DNA of 29,202 nucleotides from Gracilariopsis chorda. Taxonomy: Eukaryota > Rhodophyta > Florideophyceae > Gracilariales > Gracilariaceae. The notes under the pieces are model-generated. The model made no database searches and was not told the origin of the DNA. It was given only the letters and a program-made list of their open reading frames with translations. Below, one piece after another: positions 1-7,973 of the stretch. Both the position numbers and the translations under genes were made by a program. The stretch covers positions 1 to 29,202 of the forward strand of contig NBIV01000471.1 in the NCBI GenBank assembly GCA_003194525.1. The letters run 5' to 3'. The first letter of the stretch is position 1. Every line of letters begins with the position of its first letter.

Positions 1-506
1 TGATAAAGACAGTTTTGCTGTGGCCATGATGGCCCAGCTGATAGCCATTATATACGAAAAGGAGAATGCGATAGGCGAGCGCATACAAGAGTTGCTTATG
101 GAGTACGGTATTAATTTGTCCAGCAACGGTTATTACCGCTTGACTGACTCTTGAACTAAGGCATCAGAATATTCGACTCGGCCAGGGAAAATGGACTACC
201 CAGTAAACTCTGCAGTGCTGTAGTGAATTGTCCGGGATCTGACGTATGGAAGGGAGACAGCTGAACCAAGTAGCAAAGCTCTCCTACCAGCAGATACCTC
301 TTCACAATCCTTGAATTTTAGGTGCTCGAAGAAAAACAGCGATGACGAAGATTGTACTCTCATTATTCATTTGCGCGGAAGCGGCACTGGTAAGTTCACT
401 TAGATCTTCACGGGTTTGATTTCAGTGCACCTGGAATTGATCTGGCCAGGACCCCTGCAACGTATCATTGTTGAGAAAGGAATGGAAATTTTCTCCCCCA
501 GCATAG
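1..506 (+). pseudogene. PGM2-type phosphohexomutase relic, C-terminal part (copy 1)
   Basis: The opening bases read in frame from DKDSFAVAMMAQL to YYRLTDS and a TGA at about 151. This matches the end of domain 3 and the linker of PGM2-type phosphoglucomutase/phosphopentomutase. After the TGA the domain 4 signature continues: VRDLT, a LPADTSSQ stretch, and SGTGKFT in place of the family's SGTEPK phosphate-binding loop. Similarity fades near the TAG at 504. Frame breaks near 170 and 228 are absent from the second copy, so they are probably consensus errors. The second copy in turn has two extra T in the run near 17490 that break the DKDSF frame, while this copy keeps it. Confidence 0.72.
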
Positions 507-599
507 CGGAAGATGCTGTCAGTAGCTTTTCCTCAAGCGGAAACTGACGAGACATCACGTGTTTTGTTGTTTCTCCATCGCACAGAGCCGAAAATCAAT

Positions 600-835
600 A
601 CTACACAGAGCTCCGGACTACGAACGAAGAGCACAAAAGTAGATCAGCTGAGCGATTCTTGAATCATGCCGTACGAGAGGCGGTACGTCAGGTATTGCGC
701 CCATTAGCAAACCATGTTTTACAAAGATGATAGCAAACCATGTTTTACAAAGATGACCCGTGTTGGTCAAAATGGATCCGTCAACGAGACGGAGAGAGGC
801 GCACAACAGATGAATGTAAGTAGTTCGCACGTACT
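600..835 (+). other. Coding-like fragment, unrecognised, with 26-bp duplication
   Basis: One plus-strand frame gives an arginine/glutamate-rich helical-looking stretch (AERFLNHAVREAVRQVLR, about 647-700). It breaks at TGA TAG created by a 26-bp tandem duplication and resumes as FYKDDPCWSKWIRQRDGE up to about 835. No family is recognised. The minus strand is also open for 70 codons in both copies (618-830), probably as a shadow. The corresponding sequence in the second copy is 18079-18314. Confidence 0.25.
705..756 (+). repeat. 26-bp perfect tandem duplication
   Basis: The 26-bp unit tagcaaaccatgttttacaa plus agatga occurs at 705-730 and again directly at 731-756. It is also present in the second copy at 18184-18235, so it predates the 17.46-kb duplication or circle closure and is not a read error. 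It shifts the frame of the surrounding coding-like fragment. Confidence 0.95.
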
Positions 836-879
836 GGCATCAACAGTTCACTGTATCAGGGTGTCGTCGTAGCCAAGTT

Positions 880-1650
880 GAGAAAGGAAGAATCTTTACT
901 CAGTGGTTGTCAACTCCCCTATTTCTGCCAGCTTCTTTATCAGGCTTGTGAGCTGTGAATTCAACTCATCAGCAGATGTCCTAATCTTTGCAAAAACCGT
1001 TGGAGGTGCATTGTCTGCAAACCCAGTGGCACATCCTCTTTCCTAGGCAGTTGGAGTTTTTACATTGACAGACTGCTTTTCAATCCTCTTCAATTCCTTT
1101 TCAAAATCGATCATATCAGGCATGGGTATGACGCCCCCGAGATTGTTGCAATGTAAAAATGAAGGGCATTGCCGCCGAAATCTGTTTCAGTAGCGGATCC
1201 TCCCACACCGTCAATGAGTTTAATCGTCAGTTTCTCAGAATTAAATTTGGTCAGAAAAGTAGCATCCCTTCTTGGCATGTACATCCGACGCTGGGACGGC
1301 GTCAGTTCGAATTGAGAGATAAAATTGTCGACCATGGTCCACTTGATACTCTGCTCTAGCATTTCGTATGTAGCGAAACAGAAATTGCATTCTTTCAAAG
1401 CGCTCTATAGCCTCTTGCTCAATGCTTCCGCCAGGTGGACATTACGCAATAATTAGTGCCTGCTTTGGGCTGCCTTCTCACGTGAAGCGATGATTTCGTT
1501 TGTGACATGTAGCATCAACGGATGTACAAAACTAAGACATGTATCCATTACGTAGTGTTGTTCAGTGCTGGGGTACAGCCCAACAGCGGAAGAGGGCAGA
1601 AAAGAAACGGTAGATGGAGGAATGCACTCGTACTGGGATTTAGTGGACAA
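880..1650 (-). pseudogene. Unrecognised coiled-coil-like protein relic (copy 1)
   Basis: Read on the minus strand, three coding-like blocks follow each other. The first, 65 codons at 1650-1453, contains MDTCLSFVHPLMLHVTNEI. The second, 95 codons at 1398-1111, contains FCFATYEMLEQSIKWTMVDN and ends in LHFYIATISGAS. A third block at about 1125-890 is lysine/glutamate-rich (DFEKELKRIEKQSVNVKTP) and, after one TAG, continues with ADELNSQLTSLIKKLAEIGE, a heptad-like segment suggestive of a coiled coil. Frameshifts separate the blocks. I do not recognise the family. The order and shared strand suggest one ancestral gene of at least 250 codons. Confidence 0.4.
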
Positions 1651-1706
1651 GAAGGAGATGTTAGATTACAAAAAGGGTTAAACGGCGTTATGTGGTGAGT
1701 TAGTGC

Positions 1707-1904
1707 ATGGAAATCGAAACTTTGTACAGTTTGGAGAACTTACAATCATCTTTCTTAAGCTCTGACTGGAACTCATCCTCACAAAGGGAGGAAGTGAACC
1801 ATCCACTGAAGGCAGACAATTGCTTGCAAGGAACTTTGAGCAAAACATGTCAGTTAAATCTCTTCGTTGACGTTGTGGATACCGTATTAAGAGTGAACCT
1901 TTAA
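1707..1904 (+). CDS. Short ORF, 65 codons, unrecognised (copy 1)
   Basis: An ATG-started 65-codon frame is identical in both copies (here and 19192-19389). The product is serine- and leucine-rich (SLENLQSSFLSSDWNSSS) with a hydrophobic end (NLFVDVVDTVLRVNL). No family, signal or partner is recognised. Its conservation between copies says little because the copies are nearly identical. It could be chance. Confidence 0.15.
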   Translation: MEIETLYSLENLQSSFLSSDWNSSSQREEVNHPLKADNCLQGTLSKTCQLNLFVDVVDTVLRVNL

Positions 1905-2166
1905 CTTTTTGGATTTGGTGAGTAGTGCTGCACGTGGTGCGTGAGGGTAATGGAATTAGATTTTAGAATAGCAACGAGTACATCGGACGACAAACTTGTG
2001 ACATGGACGTAAACTTTGGGTGAACATGCGCAGCACATGGTGTGATGTGGGCGGTTAGTTTGGTAGCGCAAACTGCACGGAAGAGTCTTACAAGGGTGAA
2101 GCGCGAGAGACGTTCGAGCGCGGACTAACAGCGTCGACTTGTGCTTGAGAGCTAGACAGCTGCAAC

Positions 2167-2407
2167 ATGAAGCGATACCGTCCCACTTGGCACGACAGCA
2201 GGCTGAAATTCTGCCTACAAAAGCGGGCTGGGGAGGCAAAAAGCGGTTGGAAGCAAATTCACAACTCGCGGCGCGGTCTCTAGGAGGGACGGAAATGAGA
2301 CTGTATGTGCAAGCAGTGCGCGGTACGCTGCTGCGTACAAGGGTAGCGCTTATGTATTTGATAATTTGTATGGCACACAAGCTGTGATGCAATGGCTAAA
2401 GGGTTAG
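2167..2407 (+). pseudogene. Small basic ORF, frameshifted (copy 1)
   Basis: This is the counterpart of the 79-codon ORF at 19652-19891. One extra A in the run near 2241 shifts the frame, so no full-length product can be read. The indel is in a homopolymer in the less reliable first part of the window, so it may be a consensus error. Confidence 0.35.
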
Positions 2408-3735
2408 ACGTCTACCTTTCGTCGCCGGAGAGGGCAACTGCGGACAAGCGCTGTAATCCGCCGTGACGGCCTGTGACCGCCGCGGCGCTGAAGCGCCAAT
2501 GAGAGGCGCGCATGGCGGCCGCATCGCACTCGCGTCACGACGCGCCGCGCACATGCGCACATGCGCAGCCGGCGAGCAGCGACCGCAGCAACGCAAGCGA
2601 CCGCAGCAACAGAGCAGCCCTTCACAGGTGCTCGCCATCGCAGATATCCAAAGCTTCATGCTCAGCCCCCAAAAATCAACACCCAAAAATGAAAAGTACC
2701 CAAACAACCTCCCGCTTCCGCCCCTTTGAGCGCAGCTGTTATCTACCTCCGTACGTCTCACGAGAGCTACCGATCGCTTGCCTTGACGCGCAGTTCCAGG
2801 CATCACAGAAATGCGCGTAGATCTGCCGGGCATGGAGCTCTGACACGTCGGCTCCGCCTTGCGGTTCGCCTCGCGTTCCTCCTTGGCGCGTTCCTTGTCG
2901 CGAATGCGCGTGTCAATCATCTCTGCCAGCATCGCAAAGACATCCGGCATGGGCTCACCCGCCTTCCTCATAGCGTTCAAAACGCGACAACGATTGATCA
3001 CATTGTACAACTTCTGCTTGCGGCGCAAGCTGTACGATGTGATCAATTGTTGTGCGTATGGTAGCCGATCGACGCCTTAAACCTCGGCGCGCCTGAAAAC
3101 TTAAACGTCTTTCCGACTGTGCGGCACCTCTCCAGCAGTCTGTAGTCATTCACACGACGACTGTCTCCTTTGCAATGATCGCGCAGCGGCACACGTCCGG
3201 AGCACCGGTTCCATGCATGATCCATAAATACATGTCTACCACAGCCTCCCAGTCATTCAGATAGGCTTCGTCCACATCCGAGGACGTGGAGCCGTGGCTG
3301 CGGGTACGCACGCTATGGAATCAATCTTCGCCACCCTCAAACGCGCTGGGGTTGGATGTGGGCATTGTGCGTGCGGACAGACGGCTGCGTTTGCAGGGAC
3401 GTTCCGTCATTGGCGAAGACCGAGGTAGAGAGGGCACGGACGCCAACGTGCCGAGGGCCTGTGGAGGCCGCTGTTCAGGGGCGTATTGGAGGGTAGGAGC
3501 ACGCTGAGACGTGCGGCCGGCCGGATGCACAGGCGCCACGGGTGGTATGGGGTTAACTGTCGCGGGGTAGGGGCTCCATTGCCCGACTGTGGGCAGGACG
3601 TGACTCGAGTTAAGCCCTCTCCGTCAGCAAAGGTTAGATTGACGGTGCAGCTGGAGTGAAAGTTGAAGGTGTCTGTGTGTAAGGAAACGAAGAAAGAAGA
3701 ACTTGTTTGTCAGCAGCTGGCAAAAGGGAGGTAGA
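2396..3735 (-). pseudogene. Proline/arginine-rich protein, C-terminal half, broken (copy 1)
   Basis: This is the copy 1 version of 20221-21195. Frame shifts at homopolymers near 3053, 3196 and 3565 split it. A 216-codon open stretch (3046-2396) runs from LITSYSLRRKQKLYN through an arginine/glutamate-rich helix (RDKERAKEEREANRK) to KGRRLTL. It is longer than in copy 2 because one C is missing near 2746, which removes the stop seen there. Whether the longer or shorter C-terminus is real depends on that base. No family is recognised. Confidence 0.4.
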
Positions 3736-4125
3736 AAGGGGTGGGGCGGAGGGATTGGTGAGCCATTGAACATACAATAGTTTTGAACATAAGTCTGCAC
3801 GCCCGTTACTTGAAGTTGAGCAGGCTCACATTGGGGTGGTCATTATGAGAGACCACTGGCGGCAGATTGCTCGGGCCTGGCGCCGTTTTGTTCGTCAGGT
3901 TCTGCGGAGGGTGCTGCGGAGGGTGCTGCGGAGGGTGCTGCGGAGGGTGCTGCGGAGGGTGCTGCGGAGTGCGAGTGTGTGGAGGAGAGAGCGGCGAACG
4001 GAGCTGTAAAGGGTGATGCAGAGGGTGCTGCAGCGGGAGCGGGAGCCGCGGCGGGAGCTGCGGGGGTGCTTTGGAGAAGGCTGATTATTACGTGAACCGT
4101 GGGGGCCGGGGGGAGTCACGTTCAT
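3660..4125 (-). pseudogene. Proline/histidine-rich HPPQ ORF, broken (copy 1)
   Basis: This is the copy 1 counterpart of 21120-21584. A missing G in the run near 4061 shifts the frame, so the minisatellite is read as an arginine/serine/threonine-rich stretch instead of HPPQ. The minisatellite has five full units here against three in copy 2, plus six extra bases after it. Confidence 0.35.
3902..3961 (+). repeat. 12-bp minisatellite, 5 units (copy 1)
   Basis: Five perfect copies of ctgcggagggtg lie at 3902-3961, followed by a degenerate sixth. On the minus strand one frame reads His-Pro-Pro-Gln per unit. The length is a multiple of three, so copy number changes keep the frame. Confidence 0.95.
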
Positions 4126-4689
4126 TTGTGGGTGCCAAAGGTTGAGCCGTTATTTCTGTTTTTGGGACGATGGAGGTGCAAGCGGAGTTGGTAATGGGAA
4201 GGGTCACAGGTTCTGCCTTTCTTCGTTTTCGAAGAGAGGTGGGGCGGCGAAACAGAGCGGTGCCGACGCGCGCTCCCTTAAGTACGGAAGCTGGTGGTGC
4301 GAAGGTAGGTGGGCGCCACGTGCGGATGCTGTTTTTCGCGTTAGTTTGGGTGCAGTACCGGAGCACGTGGCGGGGGGTGCGCTGTCCGCGGCGCGTTTGT
4401 GCCGCGTCCAGAGAGCGTGCGTATAACGCGTGCGAACGGCTCGCTGGAGGGGGGAGGGGGGGGAGAGAGTGTCGGTGACGGGGTGTAACTTTTTGAATGG
4501 ACGGGCGGGCTTTTCCCTCCTCCAACACTTATTTCTGCTGCGTATGTGACAGCGTCGGTTTCGTACCGGCACTGTCCTTGGCGCGGCTGCCCTCAAGGCG
4601 GCGTTTTGACCGCTTTTCGAGCCGGCTGAAAAAGAAAAATGTGATCGCTGCCAGCTGGCGGGAGAAAGTGACGGCGATTGAAATGCCAA
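4088..4689 (-). pseudogene. Arginine/proline/serine-rich ORF, frameshifted (copy 1)
   Basis: This is the copy 1 counterpart of the 200-codon frame. A one-base difference in the G runs at 4448-4463 splits it into two overlapping frames (4204-4689 and 4088-4528). The run is a typical long-read error site. Confidence 0.3.
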
Positions 4690-4837
4690 ACGGCTCTGTG
4701 TTCGATTTCACCTGTGTGTCAGCGCTTTTGGTCGGGTATTGCTGATTATCGACAACGAAGGTAGCCGCATCGATCGCGCCTGTTCGGTGCATTCTCCCGG
4801 AAACATGTAGATACCACGGATTTTGCGCTTTCGGCAA
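4529..4837 (-). CDS. ORF, 102 aa, unrecognised (copy 1)
   Basis: This 102-codon minus-strand frame is identical in both copies (second copy 21989-22297). It begins MPKAQNPWYLHVSGRMHRTG, contains AVTFSRQLAAITFFFFSR and then a basic segment RLEKRSKRRLEGSRAKD. The four phenylalanines are encoded by an A-rich run. No family is recognised. It lies directly upstream of, and overlaps, the arginine/proline-rich frame on the same strand. Confidence 0.3.
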   Translation of the reverse strand: MPKAQNPWYLHVSGRMHRTGAIDAATFVVDNQQYPTKSADTQVKSNTEPFGISIAVTFSRQLAAITFFFFSRLEKRSKRRLEGSRAKDSAGTKPTLSHTQQK

Positions 4838-5294
4838 TCTCCCTCCGGCAGCCTTGCTTCGGCCGTACCGCGCTTGTGATGCACCTACGTAGAGATTACA
4901 AGACGCGCTGTCTCAAGATTCACGTGACACCCTGCGGTCGATCTCTCAACGCACAACGTGCCAGGTGGTGGGTTGAGAGGTAGTACCTTGCCACGCACCA
5001 ACATCACACCCGTCGCATTGCTCCCGTGACCGATATTCACCCTGGCCATCATTGGTAACATGCCGAACGCTCCAACTCAGCGCGCTCACGTACAATCCGT
5101 TTCCGCACCAAATGTACTCCGAAAATGGTAACACTTTCTACTTCAATGCAGACACGTAGTCCTTCAAGGACGTATGGTTCCTTCCCAACTTGCTCTCGCA
5201 TTCAAGCTACCTCGCCTTCATGTTTGTGTCTGCTGTCGTTTCCGACACTAAAAGAGAGTGTCCGAGCCCTCGCCACTCACTCTCGGCCCTTCAA

Positions 5295-5308
5295 ACATGT
5301 TAACATGT
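5295..5308. repeat. 14-bp perfect palindrome acatgttaacatgt
   Basis: This perfect palindrome lies in the spacer downstream of the zinc-finger ORF, which is read on the minus strand. It recurs in copy 2 at 22755-22768. No known site is recognised. Confidence 0.8.
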
Positions 5309-5373
5309 ACTTGCTACTAGTGGCGAACTGTTCTAACCCACAATGAAGAAATTAGAGAACGGAATGTTTACAT

Positions 5374-5397
5374 TAAACAGGAGTACGCTCCTGTTTA
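5374..5397. repeat. Perfect 10-bp stem hairpin with TACG loop (copy 1)
   Basis: The arms taaacaggag (5374-5383) and ctcctgttta (5388-5397) are perfectly complementary around a four-base loop, tacg. It lies about 75 bases beyond the TGA that ends the extended zinc-finger frame (5472-5474), so it could be a 3'-UTR structure of that gene. A TACG loop resembles a UNCG tetraloop, although the closing pair here is G-C rather than the favoured C-G. The copy 2 counterpart is at 22834-22857. Confidence 0.8.
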
Positions 5398-5430
5398 CTT
5401 TCAACGCAAAAAACAACTATACACACAAGA

Positions 5431-5444
5431 CACACACACACACA
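5431..5444 (+). repeat. CA dinucleotide microsatellite, 7 units
   Basis: Seven CA units lie between the hairpin and the end of the zinc-finger frame. The same length is found in copy 2 at 22891-22904. Confidence 0.9.
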
Positions 5445-5471
5445 TGAACAAAACATGCAAAAGTGAAAGTG

Positions 5472-6575
5472 TCAACACGGTTCTCCCACTACAAGGACTC
5501 CAAGTACTCTAGATGCCTTTCTCTTCATATTAGCCTTAGTGAAGATGTGACAACGAGCTGCAGGTATCTTCTGGCAGATTTCGCGGCAGTGCGGACAGAT
5601 CCACGTTCCGCTCGCCTTTGCACTTTCAAAGTCCCATTACAACTCTCCGAAGCACGGTCGACACACCGCCTTCCGACACTTGCGATACGTATGCAGGTTC
5701 GCACAGAAGATATTTTCCGACTTCTGAGTGCGGGCGCAGACGCGACAGAAGCGCGACGGACCGCGCAGCAACGGAGAGAGAGGAGGTGAGCGTGGCTTCT
5801 TTCTTAACGATGGAGTTAGTGGAATTGGCAGCGATGGTTGAGGCGCCAGATGCACTTGTAGGAGCGTTGGTGGCGCCTGAAGCGGTGCTTGAGATGGGGG
5901 GGCTAGTGGCACGGCGGCAGTCAGCGGTGACGGCGATGTGGTGCTGAGATAGGCGGTGGCGTGCAGGTGCGGAGTAGGCGGTGTGGTAGGAGGGGCATGC
6001 GAGAGTGCTCGCTCACAGCGACGAGACGTGATCGCCTCGAGTTCGGCCACAATATCCTCGTGCTGCGAAGACGGCTGCTTCTGGGGCGGCGAGGGCAAGA
6101 AAAGTCCGGAAAAAAGCCATGCTCAGGCGCCCGAAGCGGTGTTTGAGGTGGGGGGTCGGGTGGCGCGGCGGCAGTTAGCGGTGACGGCGATGTGCGGCTG
6201 AGATGCGCAGTGGCGTGCAGGTGCGGAGTAGGCGGTGGGGGAGGAGGGGCAGGCGTACGGCAACGACACGCGATCCACACGATTGCGGCCACAGAATCTT
6301 TGTCCCGCGAAGGCGGCTGCCTTTCGGACGGCAGAGGGAAGAGAGAGGATACAGAAACGTCCTGCTCACGCACGAGGGCGAGGTCAGCCTCTGTGAACAC
6401 AAGCCAAGGCAACCAAGCTTGCGTGGGCGGCATATCTAGAGGAAGAGTGTTGTCGGCGATGTGGGTGACGTTTAAGGCGGCGGGGCGGAATGGGACGGTG
6501 GAGTTGGCGGAGAGCGCGTGGGTGTGAGAGTGGGGAGGGGTATGGGGAGCGATGTGGAGAGTTTCGGGCGGACGT
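5472..6575 (-). pseudogene. Proline-rich protein with C-terminal CDCA7-like (4CXXC_R1) zinc finger, split by TAA (copy 1)
   Basis: CDCA7-type R1 zinc fingers occur in nuclear chromatin proteins that act with the HELLS/DDM1 remodeller. The frame is open from 6575, with the first good ATG at 6433 (MPPTQAWLPWLVFTEADLA). It carries two proline-rich repeats containing PPTPHLHATA and SPSPLTAA, then the cysteine cluster CRVC...FC...KC...CRPC. A TAA at 5639-5637 interrupts it. In the same frame the downstream 55 codons supply the rest of the finger, WICPHCREIC and a further cysteine, ending at TGA 5474. In copy 1 homopolymer indels near 6098-6111 also shift the frame. Calling it broken rests on the TAA, which both copies share. 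An intron or readthrough is the alternative. Confidence 0.6.
5871..6330 (-). repeat. Intragenic direct duplication of about 250 bp
   Basis: About 5871-6090 and 6122-6330 are imperfect direct copies. The best-matching stretch is 5913-5992 against 6169-6248, which share a core with gtgcaggtgcggagtaggcg. In protein terms it is a repeat of about 84 residues with PPTPHLHATA, SPSPLTAA and a D-x-VA motif. The period keeps the reading frame in copy 2, where the same duplication lies at about 23331-23791. Confidence 0.75.
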
Positions 6576-6579
6576 CAAG

Positions 6580-7290
6580 CTGGCGACGAGCGTGCTTTAA
6601 GAAGGCAGTGCGAACGAGCGCGCGCCCGGTGCATTCAAGCCTCGTCTGGTGATCTAGCCCTCGTATCATATCATCTGTTTTTCGAGTTTTACAGCATCAT
6701 GAATCCAGGCCATGCAGCGTGGAGCTCTCTGAGAAAGAGTCACTCTCGGCCCAGTGGTAGTTCTGGTTTGACAGTGTCACTCTCATCCTGAGATTGTATT
6801 TGTCAGAAAAACTCGAGATCTTCCGCTGCCAAGGTCTGGCTCCACGACGCCCGTTCTTTCACTTCTGGACTAGAATAGCACCTCGACGCACGCAGATTTC
6901 AATCTTTTCATCACCAATGCCAAGCGTTTTGCAGAAAGCCCTGTACTCAGAAATGCCGCTGCGTTCATTCGGATTGTGCTTTGCTATTATTTCTAGAACG
7001 GGCAGGCTCGTGGTGGAAGTGAACGGCAGCCCTGAGGGCTGCTGTTCGCTTCTTGTCACGCAAACGATACATCCTCAAACGCGTCAGATTTGTGCCCTAA
7101 TTTCCTGTTGACTGCCACCCACTTGTTCTCCGCTAAGCCATGCCAAGTGTTGATCAGTAAGGTCACCCAATCCTTCACTATGCCCCCGTTGCTTAGGGCC
7201 AAATGAAAAGTCTTGCGATTATTCGTGTGCTCTTCTTCCGCCGAGCAGGAAAGAATTCCAAATTCATTAGTTTACTTGTTGTTCCCGAAA
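6580..7290. other. Spacer with one unrecognised coding-like fragment
   Basis: No gene is recognised here. The minus-strand frame 7059-6859 (66 codons, with LEIIAKHNPNERSGISEY and GIGDEKIEICVRRGAIL) looks coding by composition and is identical in copy 2 (24320-24520). The plus strand is open at the same place. The fragment has no recognisable family and no clear start. The rest of the spacer shows nothing I can support. Confidence 0.25.
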
Positions 7291-7490
7291 GCTCTTATGC
7301 CACAGTAGGTGCGTAGAACCCGGAGACCACTCTTTTGGTATAGACTGCCGCCTTATCTCCACACGGACAATGGTTCCCAATTCATCTCGAAGTTTGCCAT
7401 CACTTCTGCTGAGTCTCAGGACTGAAACATTTCTTCACCACCACCTACCACCCCCTGACCGATTGGCATACGAAATGGTTCAACAGCTGC
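7291..7490 (+). mobile_element. Ty3/gypsy-type retrotransposon integrase remnant (copy 1)
   Basis: The frame at 7345-7395 reads YLHTDNGSQFISKF, the segment around the second catalytic aspartate of Ty3/gypsy integrases (GAC 7366-7368). After one frameshift, 7428-7484 reads FTTTYHPLTDWHTKWFN, matching the family's YHPQTDGQTERFN. The expected catalytic glutamate is lysine (AAA 7473-7475). The D-to-E distance is about 35 residues, as in the D,D(35)E core. A TGA also lies between the blocks. No reverse transcriptase, LTRs or target-site duplication were found, so only a dead fragment remains. Confidence 0.75.
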
Positions 7491-7496
7491 AGCTGT
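7483..7496. repeat. 14-bp perfect palindrome acagctgcagctgt
   Basis: The palindrome lies at the junction between the integrase remnant and the rhomboid remnant. It recurs in copy 2 at 24944-24957. No function is assigned. Confidence 0.7.
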
Positions 7497-7520
7497 CAAT
7501 ATACACGGGTGCAACGCACC

Positions 7521-7730
7521 GTTTCTTTTGCTGCTATCCGCGCCCGTCAAAAACAGCTGTTGGACCCACGTGCGCGAAAAGGACTTCAGTCTTTGGCTTA
7601 AATCGTGATCATGAACTTTGGAACGGGTCTGTCTCCGGGCTCAAGAATAGAGCACTTCGGGCACCTCGATGGTTTCCTCGGTGGAATTGCGTATTCTGAT
7701 CTTCTTGGTCCAAGGTTAGTCGCTAGGAGA
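7521..7730 (+). pseudogene. Rhomboid-family protease relic, C-terminal region (copy 1)
   Basis: Rhomboids are membrane serine proteases with a Ser-His dyad. The frame reads AAIRARQKQLLDPRARKGLQ, a TAA, then VIMNFGTGLSPGS, IEHFGHLDGFLGG and LLGPRL. This matches the last membrane segments of plastid-type rhomboids, whose consensus there is IDNWGHLGG...GP. The histidine of GHLDG corresponds to the dyad histidine. The GxSG serine segment is missing; upstream lies the integrase remnant instead. So the gene is 5'-truncated and stopped. The open frame runs on to 7910 but the similarity ends near 7730. Confidence 0.65.
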
Positions 7731-7973
7731 TTGCGATCAGGGCGCACCAAATTCGTGATGAGCCTGTTATGTCTTTTTTCATACGCGATGCAACAAGTCG
7801 AATTTATCTTATCCGCGGGTTGCTACAGAGGGACTGAGTTTGTTCTACGTTGTATTTTGTCAAAAGTGCGAAGCAAGGCATTATCCGTGGAAGGCGCTGT
7901 TATCGGATGAATCTTTAAAAGAGCTACAGATGTTTGAAGCGAGGAGATAGCTATACGGGCCTGTGTGGTGCGA

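Noticed and set aside
1901..2392. 163-codon minus-strand ORF in copy 1
   Set aside because: It exists only because of indels in copy 1; copy 2 breaks it at 19724 and 19440, and its composition is not protein-like.
3902..3961. Regular short repeats that might be a CRISPR array
   Set aside because: The 12-bp units are directly contiguous with no spacers and code for a tetrapeptide; this is a minisatellite.
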